This document shows, piece after piece, positions 47,793 to 56,855 of a DNA stretch of 64,000 nucleotides. This stretch comes from JADJOY01 sp046331705 [NCBI: bacterium] (lineage in GTDB: Bacteria > JADJOY01). Made by a program: the position numbers and the translations under genes. Each line of letters starts with the position of its first letter. Position 1 is the first letter of the stretch. Below the pieces are notes generated by a model that was not told the origin of the DNA, made no database searches, and was given only the letters and a program-made list of their open reading frames with translations. The stretch is taken from assembly GCA_046331705.1 (NCBI GenBank), contig JAXLQJ010000010.1:124001-188000 (forward strand). The letters are read 5' to 3'.

Positions 47793-48779
47793 ATGATCCT
47801 GGCGGGCGACATCGGCGGCACCAAGACCCACCTGGCGCTCTTCACCGCCGAGGGGCGGCGGCTCAGGATCGACGCGCAAGCGACGCATTCGAGCCGGGAG
47901 CACGCGAGCCTCGCCGAGATCTGCGAGAAGTTCCTGAGCGGACGGCAGCTCGAGATCCGCGATGCCTGCTTCGGCGTCGCCGGACCGGTGCGGCAGGGCA
48001 AGGCGCAGACCACCAACCTCGCGTGGGTGGTCGACGCCAAGGAGCTCTCGAAGACCCTCGGCATCGAGCGCGTGACGCTCATCAACGACATGGAGGCGAA
48101 CGCCTACGGCATCGCCGCGCTCGAGCCCCAGGATTTCGTCACGCTGCAGGCCGGCGAGGCCGATCCCAAGGGCCAAGCCGCGGTGCTCTCCGCCGGCACC
48201 GGCCTCGGCGAGGCGGGTCTGGTGTGGGACGGGAAGCACCACCGCCCCGTCGCGTCCGAGGGCGGCCACGCGAGCTTCGCGCCGCGCACCGATCAGCAGA
48301 TCGAGCTGCTCAAGTTCCTGCGCCGGGATTTCGAGCACGTGAGCTACGAGCGCGTGCTCTCCGGCCCCGGGCTCTTCAACGTCTATCGATTCCTGAAGGA
48401 GTCGGGGAAGCACGAAGAGCCGCGCTGGCTCGCCGACGAGATCAAGGCCGGCGATCCCGCGGCCGCCATCACGCGCGCCGCCCTCGACAAGAAATCGTCG
48501 CTCTCGAGCGCGGCGCTCGATCTCTTCATCGAGATCTACGGCGACGAAGCCGGCAACCTGGCGCTCAAGCTCATGGCGACCGCTGGCGTCTTCGTGGGCG
48601 GCGGCATCGCGCCGAAGATCGCGACCCGCATGGGCGAAGGGCGCTTCCTGAAGGCCTTTCTCGCCAAGGGCCGCATGCAGCGCGTGCTGGAAGCGATGCC
48701 CGTGCGCGTGATCCTGAACGATCGCACGGCATTGCTCGGCGCCGCTCGCGCCGCCGCCATCTACGCGGGCCGAGTGTAG
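47793..48779 (+). CDS. glk: Glucokinase
   Basis: 328 residues of the ROK-unrelated bacterial glucokinase (Glk) family. ATP-binding MILAGDIGGTKTHLALF, then INDMEANAYGIAAL, LSAGTGLGEAG, SEGGHASFAP (catalytic region) and GVFVGGGIAPKI. It makes glucose 6-phosphate for the zwf/pgi enzymes in this operon. It starts 7 nt after the zwf stop. The operon therefore covers glucose phosphorylation through the oxidative pathway. Confidence 0.95.
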   Translation: MILAGDIGGTKTHLALFTAEGRRLRIDAQATHSSREHASLAEICEKFLSGRQLEIRDACFGVAGPVRQGKAQTTNLAWVVDAKELSKTLGIERVTLINDMEANAYGIAALEPQDFVTLQAGEADPKGQAAVLSAGTGLGEAGLVWDGKHHRPVASEGGHASFAPRTDQQIELLKFLRRDFEHVSYERVLSGPGLFNVYRFLKESGKHEEPRWLADEIKAGDPAAAITRAALDKKSSLSSAALDLFIEIYGDEAGNLALKLMATAGVFVGGGIAPKIATRMGEGRFLKAFLAKGRMQRVLEAMPVRVILNDRTALLGAARAAAIYAGRV

Positions 48780-48793
48780 AGAGCGCGGCAGCG

Positions 48794-49609
48794 GTGGATC
48801 TCGACGACGCGACGCGTTTCTCGGGCTGGCTCGACACGTCGACCACCATCGTCGCGCCCGATGCGGCGGCGCTCGCCGAGCGCGCCGCGCGCGAGGTGCT
48901 GGCGGACGCGCGCGCGGCGATCGACGCGCGCGGGCAGTTCACCTGGGTGCTCTCCGGCGGCAGCACGCCCCGCCGGCTCTACGCCCGCCTCGCCGCGCCG
49001 CCGTTTCGCGAGCAGATGCCGTGGGACCACACGCACGTCTTCTGGGGCGACGAGCGACACGTGCCGCCCGCGCACCCCGAGAGCGATTACGGCATGGCGT
49101 TCGAGGCGCTGCTCTCCAAGGTCCCGATCCCCGAGGCTCAGGTCCATCGAATCGAGGCCGAGCTCGCGGACGCGGCCGAGGCCGCGCGCCGCTACGAGGC
49201 CACCGTGCGCGCGGCGTTCCAGGCGCTGGGACAGCCGCTCGACCCGGTGCCGAGCTTCGACCTGGTGCTGCTCGGTCTGGGCGCGGACGGCCACACGGCC
49301 TCGCTCTTCCCCGGCTCGGCGGCGATCCAGGAGACCCGCAGCTGGGTCGCCGCGCCCTACGTCGAGAAATTCCGCACCCACCGCATCACCCTCACGCCCA
49401 CGCTCTTCAACGCGGCCCGCCACGTGGTGTTCCTGGTGAGCGGCTCCGACAAGGCCGATGCGGTACACACGACCCAGCGCGGTCGCACCGATCCGCGCTG
49501 GCACCCCGCGCAAGCGATCCGCCCCAGCCACGGGCGACTGACCTGGCTCGTCGACGCCGGCGCCGCGGCGCGGCTCGCGACCTCCGAGCCCGGCGCCACC
49601 TCCGCCTGA
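48794..49609 (+). CDS. pgl: 6-phosphogluconolactonase (DevB type)
   Basis: 271 residues. Motifs WVLSGGSTPRRLYARL, HVFWGDERHVPP, ESDYGMAFEALLS, DLVLLGLGADGHTASLFPG and RITLTPTLFNAARHVVFLVSG are those of the DevB/SOL lactonase family. It hydrolyses 6-phosphogluconolactone to 6-phosphogluconate, the step between zwf and gnd. I chose the GTG at 48794 with GAGAG about 9 nt upstream; it lies 14 nt after the glk stop. It is the last gene of the operon; a hairpin follows 59 bp later. Confidence 0.93.
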   Translation: MDLDDATRFSGWLDTSTTIVAPDAAALAERAAREVLADARAAIDARGQFTWVLSGGSTPRRLYARLAAPPFREQMPWDHTHVFWGDERHVPPAHPESDYGMAFEALLSKVPIPEAQVHRIEAELADAAEAARRYEATVRAAFQALGQPLDPVPSFDLVLLGLGADGHTASLFPGSAAIQETRSWVAAPYVEKFRTHRITLTPTLFNAARHVVFLVSGSDKADAVHTTQRGRTDPRWHPAQAIRPSHGRLTWLVDAGAAARLATSEPGATSA

Positions 49610-49668
49610 CGCCCAGCTCCCCCGCGCCGGTCTGTTGACGCGCCTCCATGCCGCGACCGCCTCCGCTG

Positions 49669-49696
49669 GAGGGCGGCCGGTCCCTCGGCCGCCCTC
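49669..49696 (+). terminator. Terminator hairpin after the pentose-phosphate operon
   Basis: GAGGGCGGCC and GGCCGCCCTC form a perfect 10-bp stem with an 8-nt loop, 59 bp after the pgl stop. There is no U-tract, so it may need Rho or act as a weak terminator. Confidence 0.55.
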
Positions 49697-49892
49697 ACGA
49701 GCGCTCCCGCCGCTTGCGCACGGAACCTCCGACCGGCGCGATTACCGCGCCGCGCCAGGGCGTCTTCAGAACGCGCCGGCATCGCTCCCCGACGAGTAGC
49801 GCAAGCACCTCCGCGGCCCCGCGCGTTGTGCCCCTCGACTGGGGTTTCTCTCGATGGCAGGATGCTCCTTCGGCTCGCATCCGGAGGCTCCC

Positions 49893-50219
49893 ATGAGCAA
49901 ACCGACTCAGATCACGACCGAGGGAATCGGACTCCAAGAGCTGATCCAGCAGCTTCGGGCCGATCTCTCGCGAGCCATGAAGGACGGGGAGAACGCGGAC
50001 CTGCGCTTCGAGCTGCAAGCCATCGACCTCGAGCTGCAAGTGGTCGTGACGAAAGAGGACGGGGGCCAGATCGGCTTCAAGATCCTTCCTTTCAGCGGCA
50101 CGGCCACCGACAAGCTCGACCGCAAGGTGACGCAGACGATCAAGCTCAAGCTGGCGCCGTCCGCCGACAGCTCGAAGCTGGTCTCGGACGTGCGGGATCT
50201 GCCTCTGGAGAGCCAGTGA
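49893..50219 (+). CDS. Trypco2-domain protein (trypsin-co-occurring domain)
   Basis: 108 residues with the Trypco2 pattern: IGLQELIQQLRADLSRAMKDGE, then DLRFELQAIDLELQVVVTKED and a short beta-rich end. This small domain is known for sitting next to or within genes for trypsin-like peptidases in bacterial conflict systems. The next gene encodes just such a peptidase, 47 nt downstream. GGAGG lies 5 nt before the ATG at 49893. It opens the conflict locus; the role of the domain in the complex is not established. Confidence 0.88.
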   Translation: MSKPTQITTEGIGLQELIQQLRADLSRAMKDGENADLRFELQAIDLELQVVVTKEDGGQIGFKILPFSGTATDKLDRKVTQTIKLKLAPSADSSKLVSDVRDLPLESQ

Positions 50220-50266
50220 CGACTGTCGAGAACGCCGCTGCGTCACCTTCAATCTGAGCGGCTGCC

Positions 50267-51457
50267 ATGTCTAACTGGGACCGGCGATTTGCCGTCGCGA
50301 TCAGCGTCGAGCTGACCTCGGGCAAATCGTCTGTCGGGTCTGGCTACGCCATCGCGCCGAATCTCATCCTGACTGCGCGACACGTTGCTCGGCCGGCGAA
50401 GGCCAAGGCAGACGCCACGCCGTACGTGCATCTCGTGAATCTCGATCGAAGCAAGCATCCGGCACGACTGCGTTGGGCGCCGACCACCGACGAGGACATT
50501 GCGCTCCTCGAGGTCGAGCATGTCATCGATGAGAAGCTGACCCCTGGTCGATCCTGGCCGCCCACCCGCTCGACGCTGTGGGTAACTGGCAAGCAGAGGG
50601 CTTTCCCGCGCTGCGATCGACAGCGAGGACCCGCTCGCCCCGCACCGTTCGAGGGACGAATTCATCCATCGGTCCCGAGACGTCCGCAGCTGCTCCTCGA
50701 TGGCGTCGTTGCCCGAGAACCGGGACGATTGGGGCGGCATGTCTGGTGCCGGTGTTTTCGTCGAGGCACGCCTCGTTGGGGTGGTGAAGCGCATCCCACC
50801 TGGGAAGATGCGCAATCGCAACCTCGCGGCTACTCCTATCCTGGTTTCTCGGCGACTCCGAGTTTCGAGCGATTCTCGGCGATCCCGGAGCGGGCCGGCT
50901 GGCACAGCTCGAGCGTGAGGTGATCCGAATCCTCCAGCATGACGACCCTGCTCGCGCAGAGCTCGCCGCGCTGCTCGGCCTCGACGCAGCTTCACCGCTG
51001 GACGACGTGGCGAGGCGGGTTCTCGCGGATCGTCGGGCGGACACCGTGCTCTTCACCCTGGCCAAGGCCGCGCGACGCTCTCGCAATTCGGTGCATCCGG
51101 CGGTGGGGCCGGCCCGTACCGCCGCTTGCTCGGCGTGGTGTTGCCTCACTGCGTCGACTGGGACGGAGTCGCGCGGGCCCTCGACCGGTGGTTGCTAGAC
51201 GGCAGTGCGTCCAAGGACCTGATCGTGGTGCCCGTAGCCACGTGTGCCATCGCCGAGGTCTTGATGGCGCGTGCCCGAGGACAGCGGCAGACTTCGTTGC
51301 GACGAATGAGAGCGTCGTCGGTAGCACGGCGATCTGGGTGCGACGCAAGCCCGGCATGGATCAAGACGGTCTACTGACGAACAAGGAATTGGTCGAGGCT
51401 CGCGGCAAGCTACTTCAAGCAGAGGCGCCCACGTTCGACGCACCCGAAAGAAAGTGA
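50267..51457 (+). pseudogene. Trypsin-like (S1) peptidase with C-terminal conflict-system region, frameshifted
   Basis: The N-terminus is a good S1 peptidase: AVAISVELTSGKSSVGSGYAI, catalytic His in LILTARHVA, catalytic Asp in DEDIALLEVEH. The frame breaks near 50545. The Ser motif reappears in another phase (DDWGGMSGAGVFVEARLVGVV, near 50730-50790). A helical region follows (LAQLEREVIRILQHDDPARAELAALLGLDAASPLDDVARRVLADR), then LLGVVLPHCVDW and IVVPVATCAIAEVLMARA, each in a different frame, ending at 51457 with APTFDAPERK. At least four indels are needed. The whole would be a peptidase fused to the effector-associated region of vWA/MoxR-type conflict proteins. With Trypco2 intact beside it, sequencing error is as likely as decay. 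Confidence 0.7.
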
Positions 51458-51687
51458 CCGACGCCCTCAGCATGCTCAAGCGACTATCGCCTGAGGCTCA
51501 GCCCTACTTCGTCGTGGATCCAGACGGCGATGGGAATGCTCGTGGTGAAGAGGTGAACGGTCTCGCGAAGCGCGTGAAGAGCGTGCTCACGCCATTCGTG
51601 GTCCTGGCGCTGAGCCCTCACGTGGGCGACGACACTGCCGAGGGCGGGCTCGAGTTCGCGATTCGTGAGATCATCGGCGATCACTGA
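51454..51687 (+). CDS. Short ORF coupled to the peptidase gene, or its C-terminal end
   Basis: 77 codons from a GTG that overlaps the peptidase stop by 4 nt (GTGA): TDALSMLKRLSPEAQPYFVVDPDGDG ... EGGLEFAIREIIGDH. In related systems a similar segment (a FxVDPxG-type motif) can be the last part of the peptidase-associated protein. Given the frameshifts before it, this may be the true C-terminus rather than a separate gene. It ends 17 nt before the MoxR start. Confidence 0.45.
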   Translation: MTDALSMLKRLSPEAQPYFVVDPDGDGNARGEEVNGLAKRVKSVLTPFVVLALSPHVGDDTAEGGLEFAIREIIGDH

Positions 51688-51704
51688 CGCGAGGGCGAAG
51701 GATC

Positions 51705-52694
51705 ATGGCCAAGGACTTCCTCGAATGCACGGAGGGGACGCGGATCGATCTGCCCGCTCACGGCGCACTCCCGGCTGCGGTGCACGTGTTCGATGCCGAA
51801 TCGGTGCATGCCATCAATGCGGCACTCGCCGCAGAACGGCCACTGCTGGTCCGTGGTGAACCGGGCACCGGGAAGAGTCAGCTCGCGCGCGCCGCCGCCG
51901 TGGCGCTCAAGGGGGGATACAGGTCGAAGGTGATCGATGCCCGCACCGAGGTCCAGGATCTGTTCTTCACGTTCGACGCAGTGGCACGGCTTGCGGAAGC
52001 GCAGCTCCAGGGCGCGCTTCGCAGTGCCAAGCTCCAAGTCCAGCGCCGAGCGGCTCGACGAGCAGAACTTTCTCGCCCCCGGTCCGCTTTGGTGGGGCTT
52101 CGACTGGGCTTCTGCGGATCAACAAGCCCGCCGCGTGGGCGCCCATCGCCCGCCGTCACCGAACGACGCCACCGCAGCGCGAGCCGTGGTGCTGCTCGAT
52201 GAGATCGACAAGGCCGACAGCTCGGTCCCAAACGGGCTCTCGAAGCCCTCGGGAACGGTGAGTTCACGGTTCCTCGGCCGCGGCGGCAAGCCGATCCGTC
52301 TCGAGCGCGAGCGTGCTCCGCTCGTGGTCGTCACGACGAACGAGGAGCGCTCGCTTCCCGACGCCTTTCCTCCGTCGCTGTCTCGTGCTCCAGATCCGCT
52401 TGGCCGAGTCGCCGGCGGAGCTCGTGGAGTGGTTGGTGAAACGGGGAAAGGCCCATTTCCCCGCCATGACGGAGCCCATCCTTCGCGAGGCCGCGGAACT
52501 CCTCGTGAAGGAGCGTGGTGATCAAGAAGCGCTCGGGTTGTGCCCCCGGTCAGGCGGAGTACCTGGATCTGGTGCGAGATTCTCGAGCGACTTGCGGCAA
52601 CGAAGCGTGGTGACCGTGCCAAGGCACAGAGGAAGCTGCTCAACGACGTGAAGCGATTCGCGCTGCGCAAGCACCCGACGAGGTCGCGGTGTAG
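51705..52694 (+). pseudogene. MoxR-type AAA+ ATPase, frameshifted
   Basis: The N-terminal part is intact: VHAINAALAAERPLLVRGEPGTGKSQLARAAA (Walker A) and IDARTEVQDLFFTFDAVARL. Beyond about 52015 the protein continues in other frames: GPLWWGFDWASADQQ, then AVVLLDEIDKADSSVPNGL (Walker B), LEALGNGEFTVP, RGGKPIRLERERAPLVVVTTNEERSLPDAF (sensor 1), RRCLVLQIRLAESPAELVEWL, LNDVKRFALRKHP and a stop at 52692-52694. Four or five indels are needed for a full ~330-residue MoxR ATPase. MoxR ATPases are the NTPase core of several ternary conflict systems; the position between peptidase and FGE-type sensor fits that. Confidence 0.75.
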
Positions 52695-52697
52695 GCC

Positions 52698-54328
52698 GTG
52701 GCGCGCCGGACCGCAAAGCGTCGTCGCACCAGCCATGGCGCGCGGCGCCGCTCTCACGCGCGAACCTCCGTCGGTCTTGCGGATCTTCTGCTCCGCGCTC
52801 CATTCCAACGCCCAGCGCGATTGGCCGAGCGTTGCGGCGCTGCTCGAGTACGAGCTGGTGGAGCCAGCGATTGCACCGCGAGGTCGCATGCCGCGGCGTC
52901 CGCGCGCGTCCTCGGTCGACGAGGCGGAAACGAGCCTCCCCAGCAGCGAGCTTCCTGCGTCACCGCTTCGGCTCACTCCATTCTGGCGCGCCGAAGAGAT
53001 CACCGTACGACCCGACCGCCCGAAACGTCGCCGAGACCCGCTGCCCCCTGGAGTCCGGCCTCTAACGCGCGCAGAGCGCCGAGGCGAGCAAGCGCTCGAG
53101 ACAAGCCCGACTAGCCCGCCTGCAGTGCCGTTACGCGCGTGGCCAACGCTTCTGAGCTGGAGCGGCGCCTCGCGGGGCGCTCCCATGGTCGTCAGATCGA
53201 CATCGAGACTCTGGTTCGTGCTTGGTACCGCGGCCAAGTGGTGTCGCGCATTCCGTATCGCACCCGCCGTGCGTGGCCGGGGCGGTTCACCCTCATCTTT
53301 GACAGGAGCCATCGGCTGCGACCCTTCTGGAGGATGAAGACCGCGTCGAGGATGGGTCCCTGCGGGCGTGCGGCCCGAACAGGATCAGCGAGTCCTTCAG
53401 ACCCGATGGCACGCGCCTCGTGCTCGACAGGGAAAACCGTCCGAAACGGCTCGTCGTACGCGATGACCTGAGCGACGGTCCGATCCTCGCGCTCACAGAT
53501 CTCGGGATCTATGGGGATTCCAGCACCCGAACTTCCTGGCTTCGTGAGGGAGAGCTTCGGCGGCGAAACGGCCAGGCTCTGGTTGCGCTTGTGCCATGCC
53601 CCACGGAGCGCTGGCCGCGGCGGCTCACGAATCCCTGGCACGGCGTGGCTTGGGAAGCGGTACGGCCGGCACCCCCACCGAGGCAACACGTAGCGCGCGC
53701 ATCCGCGAGCGACCCAGACACACTCGAGGTTCGTGCTGAGCGCCTCATGCGTCTGTTGGCGCACGCCGAGTGGATTGAGCCGGGGCTCATGCGCGCAGTC
53801 CGTAGGCTATTGCCTGCGGCGGACGCCGACGTGGGGACGGAGGCCGACGTTTGGGGTGGGACACCTGGCCCCAGCGTGGAGATTCCACCGGCGCTCCGAG
53901 TGAGGCTGCGCCAGGAATTTGCGAACGAGCCCGAGGCGCTCCGCCGCGCGGTACTGGAGCAAATTTCGCTCTGGCATTCCTCACTGCCTCCGGAGGTCTG
54001 GTGTGCCGAATGGTGGGCACTCGACCGGGAGAGCAAGCGCCTCGTGCCGGGCCAGGACGCTGTGCGGGCGCGGAACATGGCGTGGCGATTTCTGGCCACG
54101 CTGCCTTCTCCGCACGTGGATGCCGCCGGCAAGACCGCCGTCGCGCGCTGGCTCCGCTCGTGCGAGGAGGCTTGGCGCTCTGTGCTGCCCGAGGACCCAC
54201 AGCTCCGCGAATCACTTGGCCGTGCGTGGCTCCTTCTTCATCATGGTGACACGCGGACGATGGCACCAGCGGGCGTCGAGCTAGAGCTGGCTCGACGATC
54301 TCCTCCGGATCGGAGCGTCGGCGCGTGA
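52698..54328 (+). pseudogene. N-terminal region of the large conflict-system protein (SAV_2336-like), frameshifted
   Basis: The stretch begins at a GTG 4 nt after the MoxR stop and is broken until about 53420. Fragments include NALRDWPSVAALLGYELVEP-like and PLRLTPFWRAEEI, then ARRAWPGRFTLIFDRSHRLRPFWR. From 53420 a long clean frame of 302 codons follows to 54328: GPILALTDLGIYG, VALVPCPTERWPRRLTN, then RLMRLLAHAEWIEPGLMRAVRRLLPAADADVGTEADVW and helical repeats. This arrangement (a CPxRWP segment, then a GTEADVW helical region, then FGE domains) recalls the N-terminal half of large SAV_2336-related/FGE proteins in conflict loci. The clean frame ends shortly before the FGE part resumes in another phase, so the gene probably continues into 54417-56438. 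Confidence 0.6.
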
Positions 54329-54416
54329 CCTCGATGTGGCATGACGGCCAGTTCCTGCGCTGCCTGGATTCAGGCGTCTCGCACCGCACGGCGCCGCGCG
54401 GAGCTTCGTCGCACGC

Positions 54417-55172
54417 GTGCGGCTCGTGCAGCCTGGACTCCAGGTTGAGTCCGTAACCCGGGCGGAACGAGCCCAGGTCGATCTCGAGCAGAAAGCGCAA
54501 CTCGAGCTTTCACCAAGCTCGTCGGTCATCCTCCACACCGATCGCACACGGCTGCGGCTCGGGATCTTCGAGCGTCCTGAGTGGGCGGCCGCCGTGGGGC
54601 GCGATCGCTTCGGGCTGTGGGCGGAGATCGAGGTGAAGGGCGTGCGTCTTCGGCTGCGATGGATTCCGCCGGGGCGGTTCTGGATGGGACCGCAGAAGAT
54701 GAGCCGGGAAGGCTCCCGCGGAACACCGCCGGCAGGTCACGGTCACCCACGGCTTCTGGCTCGGGGAAACCCCGTGCACACAGGATCTGTGGCAAGCGGT
54801 GATGAACGCGAATCCCGGCATGTTCAGGTCCGACCCGTCCGGTGGAGCAAGTGAGCTGGAACGGATTGCCAGCGCTTCTTCGAGCGGCTTGCGCAGCACG
54901 TGCCGGATCTGACGCTTGTGCCGTCCGAGCGGAGTGGGAATACGCCTGTCGCGCCGGCACCGAGTCCGCGACGTACGCCGGCGATCTCGACATCGCGGTG
55001 AGAACCACGCCCCCGTGCTCGACGGAATCGCCTGGTACGCGGGGAACAGCGGGATCGGCTTCGAGCTGGAAAACGGCTACGACTCTTCGACCTGGAGCGA
55101 GAAGCAGCACGCGCACTCGCGCGCAGGCACGCATCCGGTGGGCCAGAAGCCAACGCATGGGGCCTTCGCGAC
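54417..55172 (+). pseudogene. First FGE-like (sulfatase-modifying-factor, C-type-lectin fold) domain, frameshifted
   Basis: LVQPGLQVESVTRAERAQ links the helical region to an FGE-type domain: RDRFGLWAEIEVKGVRLRLRWIPPGRFWMG is in frame, then the frame slips several times (GETPCTQDLWQAV-like, LPSERSGNTPVAPAPSP out of phase, then GLDGIAWYAGNSGIGFELENGYDSST). Its end (MLGNVFEWCADRF) continues in the open frame from 55173. The sequence is clearly homologous to the second domain about 875 bp downstream, with near-identical DNA around 54600-54690 and 55475-55565, so the pair arose by tandem duplication. The C-terminal segment of this domain is not related closely enough to the TR to be a current DGR target. 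Confidence 0.7.
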
Positions 55173-56438
55173 ATGCTCGGCAACGTTTTCGAGTGGTGCG
55201 CCGACCGCTTCGACACGGAAGGGTCGGTGCTGCCACATCCGGAGGGAATTCCGCCGAGCGACCTCCGCGTCGCACGTGGTGGTTCCTGCGGTTCGCGTGC
55301 GCTCGAGGTCCGCGCGGCGTTTCGCTACGCACGCGCCAGCGAGGCGACCAACGGCGACCTGGGGTTTCGCCTCGCGGCGCGGCTCGAGGCAGTTCCGAGT
55401 CTGATCCCCTCTCGCACCCAGTTACTTGCGGAGTTTGGTGCGCCCGACGACATCGATTGGGCACGTGACCTTGGGCGCGATCGGTTTGGGTTGTGGGCGG
55501 AGATCGAGGTGAAGGGCGTTCGTCATCGGCTGCGATGGATTCCGCCGGGGCGGTTCTGGATGGGCTCACCCGAAGGCGAGGCTGGGCGGTGGGAGGACGA
55601 AGGACCGCGGCATCTGGTCACGTTGAGCCGTGGCTTCTGGCTCGGGGAGACCCCGTGTACGCAGGCGCTGTGGGAAGCGGTGACGGGCAAGAACCCAAGC
55701 GAGTTCAAGAGCCCGACGCGTCCCGTGGAGCAGGTGAGCTGGAACGATTGCCAGAGGTTCCTCGCGCGCCTCGATGAAGCCGTGCCGGGGTTCGTGCCAC
55801 GACTTCCCTCGGAGGCGGAGTGGGAGTACGCGTGCCGCGCCGGAACCGAGACCGCCACCTACGCCGGTGATCTCGAGATCCTCGGTGAGCGGAACGCGCC
55901 CCTGCTGGACCCGATCGCCTGGTACGGCGGAAACAGTGGAAAGGGCTTCGATCTGAAGAAGGGCTTCGACTCCTCCGATTGGCCGGAGAAGCAGTACGAC
56001 CACCGCCGAGCAGGTACGCGGCCCGTGGGCGAGAAGGCGCCCAATCCATGGGGGCTTCGCGACATGCTCGGGAACGTCTACGAGTGGTGCAGCGACGGGT
56101 ACGGGCCGTACGCTCCGGGTGCGGTGCAAGACCCCGCAGGACCTGCCGAGGGCTCGCTTCGCGTGCTCCGTGGCGGCTCTTGGCTCTCGCACGCTGAGTA
56201 CGTGCGTGCGGCGCACCGGATCAGGGGCGGGCCGGACGCTCGCGACGGCTACCTTGGCTTCCGCCTTGCCCGAGGTCAGGGTGCGCCAGGCCAGGAAAGC
56301 GAGCGTGCCGGAGGGGGCGCGGCGCGGGCCGGCCAGGCGGGGACCGCCGTCGGCCCGGCCCGAAGCACGCGACCCCAAGGCGTAAGCCAAGGAGCGGGTG
56401 TCACGAAGACGCGCGCATCGTCCAAGCGGAAGCAATAG
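55173..56438 (+). CDS. FGE-like protein with DGR variable region (VR1) at its C-terminus
   Basis: 421 codons open from 55173, but that ATG lies inside the first FGE domain and is not the true start; the real protein should begin upstream. The frame holds the end of domain 1, then a complete second domain: RDRFGLWAEIEVKG, IPPGRFWMGSPEGEAGRWEDE, LGETPCTQALWEAVTG, PVEQVSWNDCQRFLARL, LPSEAEWEYACRAGT, GTRPVGEKAPNPWGLRDMLG and NVYEWCSDGYG. The C-terminal VR reads RVLRGGSWLSHAEYVRAAHR ... GYLGFRLA. The redox Cys pair of true formylglycine-generating enzymes is absent here, so it is a binding fold, not an FGE enzyme. A 54-residue Ala/Gly/Arg tail follows the VR. A terminator hairpin lies 17 nt after the stop. 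Confidence 0.88.
   Translation: MLGNVFEWCADRFDTEGSVLPHPEGIPPSDLRVARGGSCGSRALEVRAAFRYARASEATNGDLGFRLAARLEAVPSLIPSRTQLLAEFGAPDDIDWARDLGRDRFGLWAEIEVKGVRHRLRWIPPGRFWMGSPEGEAGRWEDEGPRHLVTLSRGFWLGETPCTQALWEAVTGKNPSEFKSPTRPVEQVSWNDCQRFLARLDEAVPGFVPRLPSEAEWEYACRAGTETATYAGDLEILGERNAPLLDPIAWYGGNSGKGFDLKKGFDSSDWPEKQYDHRRAGTRPVGEKAPNPWGLRDMLGNVYEWCSDGYGPYAPGAVQDPAGPAEGSLRVLRGGSWLSHAEYVRAAHRIRGGPDARDGYLGFRLARGQGAPGQESERAGGGAARAGQAGTAVGPARSTRPQGVSQGAGVTKTRASSKRKQ
56147..56274 (+). repeat. DGR variable repeat VR1
   Basis: This 128-bp stretch aligns without gaps to the template repeat at 58069-58196. Seventeen positions differ, and 16 of them are adenines in the TR (for example AAC to CTC, CAC, TAC, CAC, ATC, GGC, GAC and TAC); the only other change is T to A in the TGG to AGG codon. 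The last 23 bp (CCTTGGCTTCCGCCTTGCCC and on) are unchanged, as expected for the region where mutagenic homing starts. It encodes the C-terminal lectin-fold loop of the FGE-like protein. Confidence 0.96.
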
Positions 56439-56454
56439 GCTCATGGCCAGACCA

Positions 56455-56487
56455 CGCGCGGCCCTTGGCCGCGCGTCGCGCATTTTT
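56455..56487 (+). terminator. Hairpin with T-run after the first FGE-like gene
   Basis: CGCGCGGCC and GGCCGCGCG form a 9-bp perfect stem with a 3-nt loop, followed by TCGCGCA and TTTTT. It is 17 nt after the stop of the VR1 gene and 181 bp after VR1, so it more likely ends transcription than serves as a VR-adjacent homing hairpin. Confidence 0.75.
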
Positions 56488-56519
56488 CGCGAAGCTCACG
56501 AGTGGGAGCCGCCGTGCGT

Positions 56520-56855
56520 ATGCGCTTCTTCACGATTCCCGTCTTCGCCGACGACACTGCCGCGAACGAGCTCAACGGGTTCCTCGCCTCCCGTCGCGTG
56601 CTTTCGATCGATCGCCGGCTGATCGACGACGGCCCGGGGAGTGCTTGGGCCGTGTGCGTCACCTACCTCGACGCGACGAGCGGCGCGGCACCGATCAAGA
56701 AGGGCAAAGTCGACTACAAAGAGGTGCTTTCCGACGGCGATTTCGCAGTGTTCGTGCGCCTGCGCGCACTTCGGAAGAGCTTGGCCGAGCGCGATGCCGT
56801 ACCCGCCTACGCCATCTTCACGAACGAGCAGCTCGCCGCGATGGTCGAGCGGTGA
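56520..56855 (+). CDS. DGR accessory protein, N-terminal part (HRDC-type)
   Basis: 111 residues. It begins MRFFTIPVFADDTAANELNG and FLASRRVLSIDRRLIDDGPG, then VDYKEVLSDGDFAVFVRLRALRKSLAERDAVPAYAIFTNEQLAAMVER. The last 45 residues are the first half of an HRDC domain, a nucleic-acid binding fold also seen in RecQ helicases. Some DGRs carry such an HRDC protein in place of the classic Avd accessory protein. A TGA stop comes directly after VER, and the frame then continues with the missing half of the domain. The ATG at 56520 has GGGAG some 11 nt upstream. It lies 33 nt after the T-run of the terminator and shares the RT transcript. Confidence 0.85.
   Translation: MRFFTIPVFADDTAANELNGFLASRRVLSIDRRLIDDGPGSAWAVCVTYLDATSGAAPIKKGKVDYKEVLSDGDFAVFVRLRALRKSLAERDAVPAYAIFTNEQLAAMVER

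Noticed and set aside
45128-48091. A 987-codon open frame antisense to the pgi-gnd-zwf-glk genes
   Set aside because: It mirrors real genes with strong motifs on the other strand; GC-rich third positions leave antisense frames open. It has no recognisable domain.
55261-55378. A third VR in the first FGE-like domain
   Set aside because: The protein motif is homologous but DNA differences are spread over all bases and the shared 3' block is not conserved, so it is not a current target of this TR.
55471-56280. True formylglycine-generating enzyme activity
   Set aside because: The redox Cys pair of catalytic FGE enzymes is missing; the DGR use implies a binding role.
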